Part shown: piece by piece, positions 43,501 to 53,610 of the stretch | How the letters are laid out: each line of letters opens with the position of its first letter | Numbering within the stretch: position 1 is the first letter of the stretch | Source of the DNA: UBA3839 sp902776985 | GTDB taxonomy: Bacteria > Bacteroidota > Bacteroidia > Bacteroidales > Bacteroidaceae | Reading direction: 5' to 3' | NCBI GenBank assembly: GCA_902776985.1 | Contig: CACYSD010000001.1 | Coordinates: 124,001-188,000 of the forward strand | DNA length: 64,000 nucleotides | Program-made: the position numbers and the translations under genes | Notes under the pieces: generated by a model | Databases searched by the model: none | Seen by the model: only the letters and a program-made list of their open reading frames with translations | Told to the model about the DNA's origin: nothing

Positions 43501-46500
43501 ACCAGGGATAACGTTTGGTTCACGGAGACCGACATAGTCACCAGGAATAACCATTCGTGGAGACTTGATATTCTCAACTGTAGGCACACCGCTCTTGAAC
43601 TGCAGGTGGAAGTTCACCACGTGGCGTTCGCTGATAGGAGTAATGTGCATTGCGGTTGCGTCACTCTCCTCATAATTGTATTCATAAATTACAGTTATGA
43701 TCTTCTCCTTTGAGAGGTCGAATATATCGGAATTGCGAGCCACATACAGTGTACCTGTTCCATTCGGTGAAATACCGTGGATAAGGAAGTTCATTTGTTT
43801 GTTGGTAAGGTTGGAGTAATTGGATGCTTCAATCACGAATCCAAGTGGTACAGTCTGTCCGTTGGTATATGATGCAGAACCTGTGCTACCTTCAACAGCT
43901 GCCTTCGTCACAGCCACACCTTCACCATGCTCACCCACAACATAGCTTTCGCGACAATAATAATATGTCTTGCCAACCTGTTCTGAAGTAAAGGTGAGGA
44001 CGCTGATATTACTCTGTTCTGATGTACCCAGACTATTATAAGCATTCGCTGTAATAGTAGTTCCGGCTGCATAAGGAGAGTTACCAATTTCGAATGCTGT
44101 ATGGACTACATACACATTTCCTGCAGCTTGCACGCTGATAGGTGAATAGAAACGCTTCTCGTTAGGAATTGACTCGAATACAGTGCGGCTAACCTCTGTG
44201 CCGTTGGTAATAGTCTTACCACCATAGTTCAGAGTCTCTGTTCCCTGATATGTAGCTGAATAGTCAACATACTGAGAAAGTGAATAACCTACTCCGTTTG
44301 CCTCGACTTGTGCTGCAGTAGTGAAGTCGGCGCCGTCATACTGATACTTACGTCCTTCAGCATAAACAACGTTTCCTGCTTCATCCCTACTATATAGCGG
44401 ATCTATCAACAGGTCGAATGCGTCGTAGTTGAAATCAAATCTCTCTCTGTCGGTCTTAGACATAGATGACCATACCTCCAGACCACGATAGTTCTTACCT
44501 ACCTCATAGTAGTTTCCTCCATACAAACCTGCTGTTGTACAGATATAAGCCGGAACTATACTGTTGTCAATCTCGTCTGCCAGCAATGGGCTTTCGGTTT
44601 GATACATACTAATGTATTCAGCCTTTTGCTCGGCAGTCATCTTTGTATTGACGTAGATATACTCTGTAGCTTCGAGCTGGATGGTTCCGAGACAGATATA
44701 TGCCGGTGAAGCACTACCTGCAGGAAGTGTAGGAACCAATGAAGCAGGAATTGCAGTACCTACATTGAGGTGGTGAACGTCACCGCCATCATTGTATTCC
44801 ACCTGTTCGGTTACAATATATGCAGGCTCGAACTCTGCCTGACCGTCAGGAACGTCAGAGCTATGACTTGTAATCATAGACTGATAAGTGTCGTAGGTTT
44901 CCTTGGAAATGACATTGTCGATATTATATCCACGCTGTCCAAGGATACCGCCTTCGGTTCCCTTCAGATGATATGTAGGTCCGCTTTCGTAGCCTGTTTC
45001 ATTATTATAATCTTCTGGACTCAATCGTTCATGATTAGCGCTTTCCACCTTGGTGTACCATGTATCCCATGGTCTCGGGTTACTCATGCTGTATGTAAGC
45101 ATATAACCTGTGTCGTGACCTACATTGTTGGATGAGCGGAAAATATAATCGAATGCAACATCCTTCTGCAGCTCAGTATGGTAGGCAGAAGGTTCGAGAG
45201 GCGACTCTGTACCGTTCAGACGTTTCTTAGGTGCAGATGCCTTAAGAGTCTCATAATCTTCTGGCAACAACACTGAACCCTCTGGATAATCAGTATCGCC
45301 CACCTTGCAGGCAGCAATCGTAACATAGGTATCTTCTACGAACAATGCACGCTCAGCCTTGCTTAAGAGATACCAATCCCAATAGCTGATAGGATCGTTC
45401 TTGTAGTATGACACGTCATTAATCACAATCTTCTTTCCATCTTCGATAGGCACATCAGGTTGTGAGAAATAAGCATAACGGTTTGGCATCACGTTGAGCA
45501 ACTTCATGTGTGCATTTGAAGATGCTGTGATTGTCAACGGAATGTTAATACGTTCGCTATAAGCGTTTGGTGAACCTGTATATGCTGAGATATAACGGTC
45601 ATAGACATATACCGAACCCTTGATGAACCAATAGTGTGCAGGAACAGCACCATCACCTGAATATCGTCCACTGATATTGTAGCAGTCGTCGATAATGGTC
45701 TGTGTTCCATGAACGAAGTTACCAGAGGTCTGCCACTCATAAAGATCGGTTGTTGAATAGGTATAGTTCTTACGTGTGATGGCATCTGCATTCAATTCAG
45801 TCAGAGTATCGTGGTTTTTCGGTGTATAAGTTTGCCGTCCATGCTCATTTTTCGCATATACGAATCCACCACCAATACCTGTCTGCACATTGATAAGGTC
45901 CAGCTCAATGACGCCGGTCACATAACCCCAGTCCTTCTCGTTAAGCTCTGTTCCAGTACTCTTCTCTGAAGTCAGTTCCAGATACACACCGGAAGCAAGA
46001 GCCACCTTGTTGAAACTTGTACCGTTATTGCGCTTACGTTCCTTAACGTGCTTCTTCTTCCAGTTGTAGTATGTCAGGTCATCACCCACGAGATTACCGT
46101 GTTCGTCTTTTTCTGGGCCATAGGTTTCAGTATCACTGTTATCGGTAATACGAGTGTCCTCGTTTGGTCTGAAGTGAACATCACTGGTCAGCGCACCAAG
46201 ATAGTTGACGACATTATAGATACCGAAATAGTTACCATGGATTGCCTTGCTAACATCCAGATAGTCCTCTGGTTCCTCTGAATTGGGATCTGCTCCTGGT
46301 TTGTGTTCAATATCCGCAGGAATAACAGAACGTTTCTGGTTGAGCGAAACCTCGCGTACACGGTTAATGGTATAGTTCGTATAGTCCACAACCTCAGGCA
46401 CACGGTCCTGGGCACCCTTCATCACCATTCGGCTACCGAAGACCCCACAGAAGTCTGAACGCTGAATAGTGTTCATCAGACGTCCTGCATAGATTGAGCA

Positions 46501-49500
46501 GACACCGTTCTCTTCCCAATAGATAGGATTAGGTACTTTCTCTCCCTTATCATTGGTTATAATAATAGGCACTCCGTTGTCTGTAACACCTTCAAACAAA
46601 GCAATAAGGTCGTCGGCTGTCAATGTAGATGCCTTGGCACCATTTGCGTCAGTGTGATATTGTGTACCATCGGTATCCACACACTCCTTGACACACTTGT
46701 ATTTAAGCTCGTAGTAAGCTCTCTCACGTTGAGGAAGAGTACGATATATATCAATCGTAATTTCAGGGTCAATGGTATAGTAGTCCGTACCGTAGTTGGT
46801 AATGTTCAACTCACGATAACCGTCAACGAATGTCAAGTTACCGTCACCGTAAAGACCACCTGTATGTCCAGTACCCAATGTAATAAGGTCGCGATGATAT
46901 ACGTCATGGATTGATGCCGATGCATTTCCGAATACAGTAGTTGTATTGGCATAGACTGTAGAAGAACCGGAAGATGTATTTCCTCCTGCGAACACGGCGT
47001 TATAGATGGTAATACCCCTGGAGTCAAGAGATGCCCAACGGCTGTCTAGGTTCTTATTACCCAGAGTATTCAGGTCTGATGTTTGTACATAATCACCGAC
47101 AGAATATGCATGTCCATTGATTGTCACAGCAGAAAGAACTTTGCAGTATGGTTCTACCACCACCTTACAGTCCTCAGTAAGCAAGAATTCACCATTTTCT
47201 CGCACCCATTTAGGGTCGTTTTCTTCATACTCAAAATTTTCTGGTATGTATGGATTAGTACCATAATCATAAGCGTAATAGTAGCCTTCATATTTGTTGT
47301 CGTAACGATTTCCGTCCTTAATACCTACAAAGAGTTTGCCGTCCTTCTCGTATGCACTGTAAACGTAACCGATATCACCGCCACCGAAGACGTTGCCGTA
47401 ACCACCCATGACCTCGTCAACGCTCTCAGCTGTTCCTACCTCACCACCATGAATCTTAACAACGGTCTGTCCGAAGACATAACCATCAGAGTAGAGCGTA
47501 CCACCTTCACCTAAGTTGTTATAGCCTCGGCCACCACCGAAGACATTGCGATGCACATGACCTTCGTAGATTTCAACGTTAGTCACACCAGCCTTATAGA
47601 TACCTTTCAGAACACGTACAGAATTGTCTTGTCCGCTCGCAATAATAATACCACGACCGATGGCTGCAATCTCACCACCGCCAAAGACTGCGTTGCGCAC
47701 ATGACCGCCATACATCTTCACATTAGTAATGTCCACATTACTGTTGTCGATATAACCTCCACCGAAGATACATCCACTGTCGTACAGACGATTAGTACCG
47801 TCGCCCGACCATGTTTCGTCGTGCAACTTCTCCTGATAGTAGTCCGTTCCAACCTGTATATATTCAATGTCATCGGTAGGTTCGCTGTCGAAACGACGGT
47901 AGCCTATAAAGCCATTATAGAATGTGAGGTTGGCGGTTCCGAACACGGCACCACCTTCACCGCCACCATAAGCGTTACGTTCGATGGCTGGAATACCGTT
48001 CACAAAACTGTCGCCATCGGTTTTTCCGATATACACGTGTGTCTCACCTGCGATGTCACCCACTGTTGTATCGCTGATGCTTCCTTCGTGTTTACCCACA
48101 CTACCCTTCCATCCGCCACCATAGACGTTACGTGCTGAACCGCCTTCTACATAGACATTGGCAGAAGCGATGAACGGATTTCCGAAGTCATCGGTCAGTC
48201 CTCCGTTTCGGTCATACACAGCACCTGTGGTTCCTGCAGCATAGAGGTCTCGTGTAACCTTACCGCCCAATAATTCAGCGTATGTGGTTCCATAGACGTC
48301 ACCACTGCCTTCAACCTTATCGTCACCCAGTCCGCCACCATAGCAGTATCTGCCTACAGTAGCTCCTTGATAGATTCTTACGTTGGTATTATATTTCTCA
48401 GGACGCGAAGGAACTACACTGTGCAGACGATTACCCTTTGCAAGAGCGTCATTCAGACCATTGTCCACATATCCATTACCTAAGTCAAGAGGGAGTGTAG
48501 CGAATTCCGGAGCAGGATTGTTCACAGGGTCTGCCTCATGGGCTGCAGCCTGAGCCTCCATATAATCCTTCCATGCAATAACGGACGGCTTGCTAATCAC
48601 CTTTCCGAGCATACCTCCACCGTATGCCTGGTCCACAAGAGCACCATTCTTGAGATTCACCTCTGTATATTGCGCCCAGGTATGTTCACCAAGACCTGCG
48701 CCATAAACTGTTCCCTGATAGTTTTTCACACGATCCGACATCACAGTGCTACTGACGTTTATAGTAGCGTAGAGTGTACGTCGGAAAGCGTTGTTTCCTC
48801 CATAGATGTTACTTACCAGAGCGTCAGGACTGCTGTAGTTCACAATTGCTTCATACACGTCGCAAGGTTCTTCGTTGGTTGTTCCGTAAGCACCGCCGAA
48901 GATTCCCGAAAGGGCAATAGTAGAGCCAACCGGTACATTCACTACTGTACGTCGTGTTACACCTGACTCATAGGATGCACCGTAAACAGCGCTGATTTGT
49001 CCGCGTGCAAGGTCAATAACAGCAGAAGCCTTGTCGAGGTCGAAGCCAGGATTGTATGTCTGGGACTGGGTATAACGCATACCAAGACCGTTACAGCTAC
49101 CTGCTCCAAATACCTCTGTGGCTTTGAAATTCTCTATATCGTCAGGAATATCTATAAGCACATAACTGTAATCCTGCATTTCATTACCGGTAAAGTTGCC
49201 CACACTACCCTGTCCTGCTCCAAACACTTTTTTAATTGAATTATCATGGTAGGCAATAGGACGGATGTTCACGAATGCATTTTCCGAATAAAGGGTGTGT
49301 TCCACACGATTCTCATAATCAGAGTCAGTGTAGTCATAGTCTCCATAGCAGCCTCCGAAGATATTTTCCACACGTCCCTGAGTATATTCAATATATGTGG
49401 TAGCTGTGGCAAGGTCTGTGTTGTACACCTTACCCCATACCTCGCTTCTCACACGGGAGATAAAGTCCTTGGAACCGAGGATACGTCCACCGAGGTCGTT

Positions 49501-52239
49501 ACCGCCATAGACATGGTCACGAATCCAGGGGAATCCAGTCACAGTGGTTTCTCCGTTCTGCCATTGACCAATATAAGTCTCCGTATGTCCGAGGATGTCG
49601 GCATTACAAGAACCTGCGAAAGTATTGAACACTCGACCGTTTCCCAGATTGATGTGGGTATCACCTAAGATAAGTCCTTCAAAGCCTCCACCATAGATAA
49701 ACTCACACTCAGCCATGTTTTCATCACTGACCTTCTTGGACTTACCCACAGAGCCGCCATGAAGGTTGATGTAGGTACTGTATTTCGGGTCATAACCGTT
49801 AGCGAGGTCATATTCCAGTTCGCCTGTAAGCGGATTGCGGGTTCCCTTACCTACGGCACCCAGTTCACCGCCTCCGAAGATCTGGAACACATAACCTTTC
49901 TTCAGGTTAATCGTCACGCTTCCCCAGATTTCCGAATCCTTACCATATCCACCGCCAAAGAGGTTAAGTGCGGAACCAAGCGGGTCCATTCCCTGTTCGT
50001 CGAGGATGACACCGCTTCGGGCAGTTACTATCTCATAGTTCTCATCATTGTTATACATTATTTTCTCAGGGTCATCATTGGTGATATTCACCTGATCAAA
50101 TACTGCATGTTCTCCTTCCAAGTCAACAATAGAACTGTTGATGTTGATAGTTATGTCACCCTCCACGTGTCCACTCTCATAACAGCCACCATAGATATTT
50201 CCTCCGTCAAGACGACGGTTCATGGTAGAATGTAGAGCATCACCGTCCCAAGTACTGTCGTTCCAGGCTACCTGTATGTAGTTTCCACTTGGGTCATGTG
50301 TCTTTTTCACTGTATTCCACACCAGATGTCCGTTAGGCAGCATGGCATTGTCGTCAATTCCCTCTATTGGCCAGCGCATAGGTTGCAGTTTCAGACCGGA
50401 GAGATTGAAAGAGAGGCTGAAATTGCTGGCATCCTTAAGGATTCCTCCTTCAAACGCCGCATTGTACTGTGTCTTCTTCACGTATGCATTATTACAGCCT
50501 CCTACAAATTTATCGAAAATAACAACCGGGTGTGTAAAATCAATGGAACTTGCAGTTGCAGCGACACGAACACTACCTACATTACCACCACAGTAGAAAG
50601 AACCGAAATACGTGCTGTATTGCACATAGTCGTCATCAAATCCGATAAATGGTCTTACACCCAACTCACAGCCCTTCATGTACATCTCCATCTGGGCAGC
50701 GTTGGTCAAATCTATCTTGCTAAAATCGTGGTCTGTGGAAACTGTAGTCACAACTCCATCGTCATCGACATAATTAGCCAATTGCTTGAGCATGTCTTCA
50801 GCTACCATATTCTCACCGTTACTGCCAAGGAACACCTTGTCGGCAAGAACATAAGAACCAATCTTCAACTCTGCTTTTGCACTACTGCGCGAAGAACGGA
50901 GAGTGGCACTATTACCACCACAATAGATTGAACCACGGACAATAACCTTGCGGTTCGCTGCTCCAGTCAAGTGGATAGATACTGCCTCTGCATTAGGGCG
51001 GAACAGATTCAGCGCGGCAAGAGACTTCAAACCTGGGTCGGTAGGTATTTCACTCTCATTTGCCAATACCACGTCTGGATTATAGTAATAGTCACGATAA
51101 GTTAATGATGTTGCCAACTCAGGATTGTCGGTATATGGATAAGAACCATTACCTCCACCATAGACGTCACCGTTGATGGTGCTGTGAATACCTACGGCAT
51201 TTCCACCATAAACGGTTCCTGAAATATCATTACCGCCATATACATTATTGATATTACCACCCCAGATAGAAGTACGTGCCGAGTAGCCTTCAGGAATGGA
51301 GACACCGTCAATTATTTCCGCATGAATTTCATTTTTAGCAGGATTTACATCCGCCATACGGCAACCGCCATAGACATTATTAATCTCAATATCGTCACTG
51401 GTGATGTTGAGCCAAATGCCGTTAGGGTGAGTCATCGCACCCATATTGCCACCTGAATACAGGTTGTCAATCTTACCTTTCTTCAGATTCCATGAAGGAC
51501 GGATTTCCATATCGGCTTTGTTATTGCCACCAAAGACGCGTGAGAACTGGTATTTGTCACTTGAAAGGACATCCTCGCCACCTGCACCAAGTATAGAAAT
51601 TTCCATACGTTCCAGAGTCGCGGGATCAGCTAACAGGTTGGTTGTGCCATCCACACCACCCATGATGCTGGTAGTGACAGTACTGTTGTTGTCAATACAT
51701 ATCTTAGCTGTATTACTTACCGTCACATTATTACCACCTCCATAGACATAGGCAAATGTTCCACCGGCAATCTCCAGATAAGACTTTTCCAGAATCGGTT
51801 GGTTGGCTTTTGTGGCTAACGTCTTGATATTCTCACCTGTTCCGGTAGTTACGGTATATGTGCCTTCTCCGTCACTGGTATAGGTATAGTCTCCGTTACC
51901 ACCACCAAAGAGGCTACCGATAAACATCTTCTTTCCCGTACCTTCTGGATTGGTACGGATAAAGGCATTATAAGTATTATCAACGTGGTTATCGTCAGCC
52001 TCAAGAAGTTTTTCGGGAACAGTCTGTGAAGTTCCGATTTCTCCGGAAATATCATTACCTCCATATACTGCATTGATGAGGACGTCACAATAGTCTGCAC
52101 CGATATTGACAAACGTCGATCCACCGACATCGGCCTGGCGAGCACCACCGTACACCTTGCCGCCAATGACAATCTGCGCCTCAGCCACAATTGTGCTTAG
52201 GAGCAACATCAAACATAATATGAAAAATCTATTCTTCAA
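40600..52239 (-). CDS. Giant YGGG-repeat surface protein, 3879 aa, with C-terminal sorting tail
   Basis: It has a signal peptide (MKNRFFILCLMLLLSTIVAEA). Residues about 25-1750 carry about 35-40 motifs of the [VIL][YF]GG type, interleaved with strand segments, probably a beta-solenoid. Residues about 1750-2850 are different: YICTTAGLYGGNYYEVGKNY and related blocks form imperfect modules of some 70-90 residues. About 2900-3250 contains a GLUG-like part (GDGHTITGLDHSLFGHLCG). The last 80 residues (RIYTADGARVATFKIHTDE then GVYLVNNKKLIIH) match the type IX secretion-type C-terminal domain. The 5' end lies 16 bp downstream of the 353-aa fimbrillin gene. Size, secretion signals and position point to a very large cell-surface or fimbria-associated adhesin (inference). 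Confidence 0.87.
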   Translation of the reverse strand: MKNRFFILCLMLLLSTIVAEAQIVIGGKVYGGARQADVGGSTFVNIGADYCDVLINAVYGGNDISGEIGTSQTVPEKLLEADDNHVDNTYNAFIRTNPEGTGKKMFIGSLFGGGNGDYTYTSDGEGTYTVTTGTGENIKTLATKANQPILEKSYLEIAGGTFAYVYGGGNNVTVSNTAKICIDNNSTVTTSIMGGVDGTTNLLADPATLERMEISILGAGGEDVLSSDKYQFSRVFGGNNKADMEIRPSWNLKKGKIDNLYSGGNMGAMTHPNGIWLNITSDDIEINNVYGGCRMADVNPAKNEIHAEIIDGVSIPEGYSARTSIWGGNINNVYGGNDISGTVYGGNAVGIHSTINGDVYGGGNGSYPYTDNPELATSLTYRDYYYNPDVVLANESEIPTDPGLKSLAALNLFRPNAEAVSIHLTGAANRKVIVRGSIYCGGNSATLRSSRSSAKAELKIGSYVLADKVFLGSNGENMVAEDMLKQLANYVDDDGVVTTVSTDHDFSKIDLTNAAQMEMYMKGCELGVRPFIGFDDDYVQYSTYFGSFYCGGNVGSVRVAATASSIDFTHPVVIFDKFVGGCNNAYVKKTQYNAAFEGGILKDASNFSLSFNLSGLKLQPMRWPIEGIDDNAMLPNGHLVWNTVKKTHDPSGNYIQVAWNDSTWDGDALHSTMNRRLDGGNIYGGCYESGHVEGDITININSSIVDLEGEHAVFDQVNITNDDPEKIMYNNDENYEIVTARSGVILDEQGMDPLGSALNLFGGGYGKDSEIWGSVTINLKKGYVFQIFGGGELGAVGKGTRNPLTGELEYDLANGYDPKYSTYINLHGGSVGKSKKVSDENMAECEFIYGGGFEGLILGDTHINLGNGRVFNTFAGSCNADILGHTETYIGQWQNGETTVTGFPWIRDHVYGGNDLGGRILGSKDFISRVRSEVWGKVYNTDLATATTYIEYTQGRVENIFGGCYGDYDYTDSDYENRVEHTLYSENAFVNIRPIAYHDNSIKKVFGAGQGSVGNFTGNEMQDYSYVLIDIPDDIENFKATEVFGAGSCNGLGMRYTQSQTYNPGFDLDKASAVIDLARGQISAVYGASYESGVTRRTVVNVPVGSTIALSGIFGGAYGTTNEEPCDVYEAIVNYSSPDALVSNIYGGNNAFRRTLYATINVSSTVMSDRVKNYQGTVYGAGLGEHTWAQYTEVNLKNGALVDQAYGGGMLGKVISKPSVIAWKDYMEAQAAAHEADPVNNPAPEFATLPLDLGNGYVDNGLNDALAKGNRLHSVVPSRPEKYNTNVRIYQGATVGRYCYGGGLGDDKVEGSGDVYGTTYAELLGGKVTRDLYAAGTTGAVYDRNGGLTDDFGNPFIASANVYVEGGSARNVYGGGWKGSVGKHEGSISDTTVGDIAGETHVYIGKTDGDSFVNGIPAIERNAYGGGEGGAVFGTANLTFYNGFIGYRRFDSEPTDDIEYIQVGTDYYQEKLHDETWSGDGTNRLYDSGCIFGGGYIDNSNVDITNVKMYGGHVRNAVFGGGEIAAIGRGIIIASGQDNSVRVLKGIYKAGVTNVEIYEGHVHRNVFGGGRGYNNLGEGGTLYSDGYVFGQTVVKIHGGEVGTAESVDEVMGGYGNVFGGGDIGYVYSAYEKDGKLFVGIKDGNRYDNKYEGYYYAYDYGTNPYIPENFEYEENDPKWVRENGEFLLTEDCKVVVEPYCKVLSAVTINGHAYSVGDYVQTSDLNTLGNKNLDSRWASLDSRGITIYNAVFAGGNTSSGSSTVYANTTTVFGNASASIHDVYHRDLITLGTGHTGGLYGDGNLTFVDGYRELNITNYGTDYYTIDPEITIDIYRTLPQRERAYYELKYKCVKECVDTDGTQYHTDANGAKASTLTADDLIALFEGVTDNGVPIIITNDKGEKVPNPIYWEENGVCSIYAGRLMNTIQRSDFCGVFGSRMVMKGAQDRVPEVVDYTNYTINRVREVSLNQKRSVIPADIEHKPGADPNSEEPEDYLDVSKAIHGNYFGIYNVVNYLGALTSDVHFRPNEDTRITDNSDTETYGPEKDEHGNLVGDDLTYYNWKKKHVKERKRNNGTSFNKVALASGVYLELTSEKSTGTELNEKDWGYVTGVIELDLINVQTGIGGGFVYAKNEHGRQTYTPKNHDTLTELNADAITRKNYTYSTTDLYEWQTSGNFVHGTQTIIDDCYNISGRYSGDGAVPAHYWFIKGSVYVYDRYISAYTGSPNAYSERINIPLTITASSNAHMKLLNVMPNRYAYFSQPDVPIEDGKKIVINDVSYYKNDPISYWDWYLLSKAERALFVEDTYVTIAACKVGDTDYPEGSVLLPEDYETLKASAPKKRLNGTESPLEPSAYHTELQKDVAFDYIFRSSNNVGHDTGYMLTYSMSNPRPWDTWYTKVESANHERLSPEDYNNETGYESGPTYHLKGTEGGILGQRGYNIDNVISKETYDTYQSMITSHSSDVPDGQAEFEPAYIVTEQVEYNDGGDVHHLNVGTAIPASLVPTLPAGSASPAYICLGTIQLEATEYIYVNTKMTAEQKAEYISMYQTESPLLADEIDNSIVPAYICTTAGLYGGNYYEVGKNYRGLEVWSSMSKTDRERFDFNYDAFDLLIDPLYSRDEAGNVVYAEGRKYQYDGADFTTAAQVEANGVGYSLSQYVDYSATYQGTETLNYGGKTITNGTEVSRTVFESIPNEKRFYSPISVQAAGNVYVVHTAFEIGNSPYAAGTTITANAYNSLGTSEQSNISVLTFTSEQVGKTYYYCRESYVVGEHGEGVAVTKAAVEGSTGSASYTNGQTVPLGFVIEASNYSNLTNKQMNFLIHGISPNGTGTLYVARNSDIFDLSKEKIITVIYEYNYEESDATAMHITPISERHVVNFHLQFKSGVPTVENIKSPRMVIPGDYVGLREPNVIPGAYEVTGGGWKIFEKISDAENHTNGIDYIPRVDKLYWYNDGYYVAYYAKTYLGETYSNHVPLRVANYHDLDAVMKDKAHHMYVDNPGVKRESKIYIDNRTCESDPTKSELDLLKDFFDLSVLSTTPEAGTALEGHANLDTHVHSARNLEFILRSDVSPKAYSVDGGSVTGWTPIGYDNSLEDTGKCFEGTLHGDGHTITGLDHSLFGHLCGEVYNLGVTGSYTSAGIADEGSGYLENCWINTSDNTEKNKKALFENPINTANRTVHLVNCYYPQENQYLSGSGSIEKPLHAFRNGEVTYDLNGFYLFKRYCDNNSSVNTNPYQYYTVGANKTLTLHTGYYANATGPYLFYDNADNYLGSYVESRFADGDYQYAGGEVPSDLDERYDEEHEAYHPIWPDDYFFFGQALNYNHVNGRTHQDNPTVINRSGNYLVTTDAGNRVFRAPAYYRSGNAGVAYFNPYAVFAQTMYGDESMIAYKDMTAIDFTGGNGDLAAGYKMGNVAASGKLPARFYPPLLDDGGLSAFVNVDLTKNLLVYTGVPGGTGTGQTPNASQKTANVVSAYLADGTYTETNTTYRTVDFMDPSHIRGHWVQQSGGVYTAVRDHFLVDLQDFNAPIAYNFGSGNRMWYQRYPDHFVNMNSGWESVSLPFEVELVTTDKKGELTHFYKNSTKGHEYWLREFKGNVQQKMENNQPVDGVFTADFDPLAPSNHTKNYTNTFLYDYYYSQYEFLDRNTDEFKKIYYSTDYLAARYPVDNYPYYDAGKPYIVGFPGKTFFEFDLSGTWTPDNLVNFPITIASPGKQYITFASVEGTSIGVSDNEMEGVSSGGYTFVPTYLNNPEAASVSVFALDNDGGSFENTTAGAASLTAFRPYIKAPSSTKARKIILNKSSGEIDLEPTGEDIDDGSLIVYSENDKIVVKSTLRRTMPIRIYTADGARVATFKIHTDETFEVPVSAKGVYLVNNKKLIIH

Positions 52240-52255
52240 TTTTCCTAATAATCTT

Positions 52256-53317
52256 TTAGTTCACAACAAAAGGAGGATTGTCCACATCGTCTTCCGATAA
52301 CTGAAGAATATATGTGGGATCCACTGTTAGTTTCACGTTTCTCTTTTGTCCGCGATCCACTGTCGACAGCACATCGAGTTTGTTCTCACTCACACAGTCT
52401 TCACGGAGAAGGTTTCCATATCGGTCATAAATATCGTAAACACTTACCAGTTTCAGGTCTGAACGAGCCGATTTGGCAATATAAATCAGTTCGCCTAGAT
52501 TCTCATACGATGTAGTCAGCTCTCGCTCTGTGTCAAGCAGCACTACCTGTCCCTTCTCTGTTCCCTTCTGGGTGAAAGTCACTGTTGGAATCACATAAGG
52601 GCGGAACTCTATGCTTGCATCGACCGTTGCTGCGGTTTCTGTTTTTAGCACTACCGACTTAAGGCGGATAGTACGCAGAGCACCATAACCGGCATCTACA
52701 CGTATGCTGAACTGCACGGCAGAGAAGATATGGTCGAACAGCAGACTCACATTGTTCTGGTCACGACCTTTGGCCTGATACAGGTAAGAACCTGCAGTGA
52801 CCGTCACATCATCCGTAGGGTCTTCAGAGCCTTTCACACCTGTAATCACACAAACATCCTTATCGCCAAGACTCTTCAGGTTTGGCAGAGTAATAGTCGC
52901 TCCCTGGCTGAAATTGCCACCGTATGGGGTGATGCTCGGATTCTCCACTGCGCTCATTGGCAGGAAGCCGTAGAAATAGTAAGTCTTGCTTTGCTGAACT
53001 ACGGCATAGCTTTTCCAGTGGTCGGTTTCATAAACGAAACGGCGATAGGAATATTCTGTTGGAGGAATTGTCAGAAACAAGCCAATGGCATGACTTTCTT
53101 CAACCGCCTCCGGGTGCTGGGTGACGTAAGGTTCATATCCAGATGGAGCCGAAGGTGCACGACGAGAGGCAACAGGAGTCACATCCTCCAGTTGATTGGC
53201 ATACGACACCAGTTCCAAAGTATAGCCTTTTTCCTCACTATCATCTGTACACGACACCATCAGCATTGAGAGAATTATCCCAATGCCAAAATAGAAATAT
53301 GTGTTCAGATGCTTCAT
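52256..53317 (-). CDS. Fimbrillin-like lipoprotein, 353 aa
   Basis: A lipoprotein signal with lipobox MVSC (Cys23). The mature part contains ASRRAPSAPSGYEPY, an Arg-rich spot near residue 53 that could be a proteolytic maturation site, then two beta-sandwich regions with SLLFDHIFSAVQFSIRVDAGYG, a segment highly typical of FimA/Mfa-like fimbrillins (the conserved DH-sa-qFsi strand). It is probably an accessory or tip subunit, since it is small and lies last before the giant genes. It is 16 bp upstream of the 3879-aa gene, so the two are translated from one mRNA. Assembly by lipoprotein export followed by protease-triggered strand exchange is known for the family. Confidence 0.85.
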   Translation of the reverse strand: MKHLNTYFYFGIGIILSMLMVSCTDDSEEKGYTLELVSYANQLEDVTPVASRRAPSAPSGYEPYVTQHPEAVEESHAIGLFLTIPPTEYSYRRFVYETDHWKSYAVVQQSKTYYFYGFLPMSAVENPSITPYGGNFSQGATITLPNLKSLGDKDVCVITGVKGSEDPTDDVTVTAGSYLYQAKGRDQNNVSLLFDHIFSAVQFSIRVDAGYGALRTIRLKSVVLKTETAATVDASIEFRPYVIPTVTFTQKGTEKGQVVLLDTERELTTSYENLGELIYIAKSARSDLKLVSVYDIYDRYGNLLREDCVSENKLDVLSTVDRGQKRNVKLTVDPTYILQLSEDDVDNPPFVVN

Positions 53318-53569
53318 CAGTTTATTTTTTAGTCATCGCGCTGAAGCGCTGGATTTGAAGGATTAAAAGGATTTATATTTTTGTCAAGAATTAGAGAATT
53401 AGAGAATTTTTTGCTCGACAGAGTCAATTATTTCTATTTGAATTTTCCGGAACAATTTTCGCTAAGCGAAAAGAAAAATTCCTTAATTCGATAAATTCGA
53501 GATATAAATTATTATTTAAGCTTTTATATTTTTATCGCCTTTAGGCGAGTGAGTTTTTAAGTTCTTTGT
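53318..53569. repeat. Intergenic region with small hairpins and GGATTAAAAGG-type repeat
   Basis: It contains the hairpins GCGCTGAAGCGC (near 53339), TTTTCGCTAAGCGAAAAG (near 53455) and CGCCTTTAGGCG (near 53536), and the segment GATTTGAAGGATTAAAAGGA, similar to the tandem repeats at 63.2-63.7 kb. I see no gene. It lies inside the fimbrial gene series. Confidence 0.6.
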
Positions 53570-53610
53570 AACTACTCCCCTCCCCTGGGAGGGGCAAGGG
53601 GGTGGGTCTC
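53570..53610 (+). repeat. C/G-rich hairpin repeat, copy 7
   Basis: AACTACTCCCCTCCCCTGGG followed by AGGGGCAAGGGGGTGGGTCTC. Its GAGACCC end (minus strand) directly follows the TAG stop codon of the 398-aa fimbrillin. Confidence 0.9.

Noticed and set aside
47551..48138. Long plus-strand open frames opposite the giant genes (also 49759-50235, 50296-50931, 48538-48966)
   Set aside because: They arise from the regular Gly/Val/Thr codon pattern of the repeats on the minus strand; no signals or domains.
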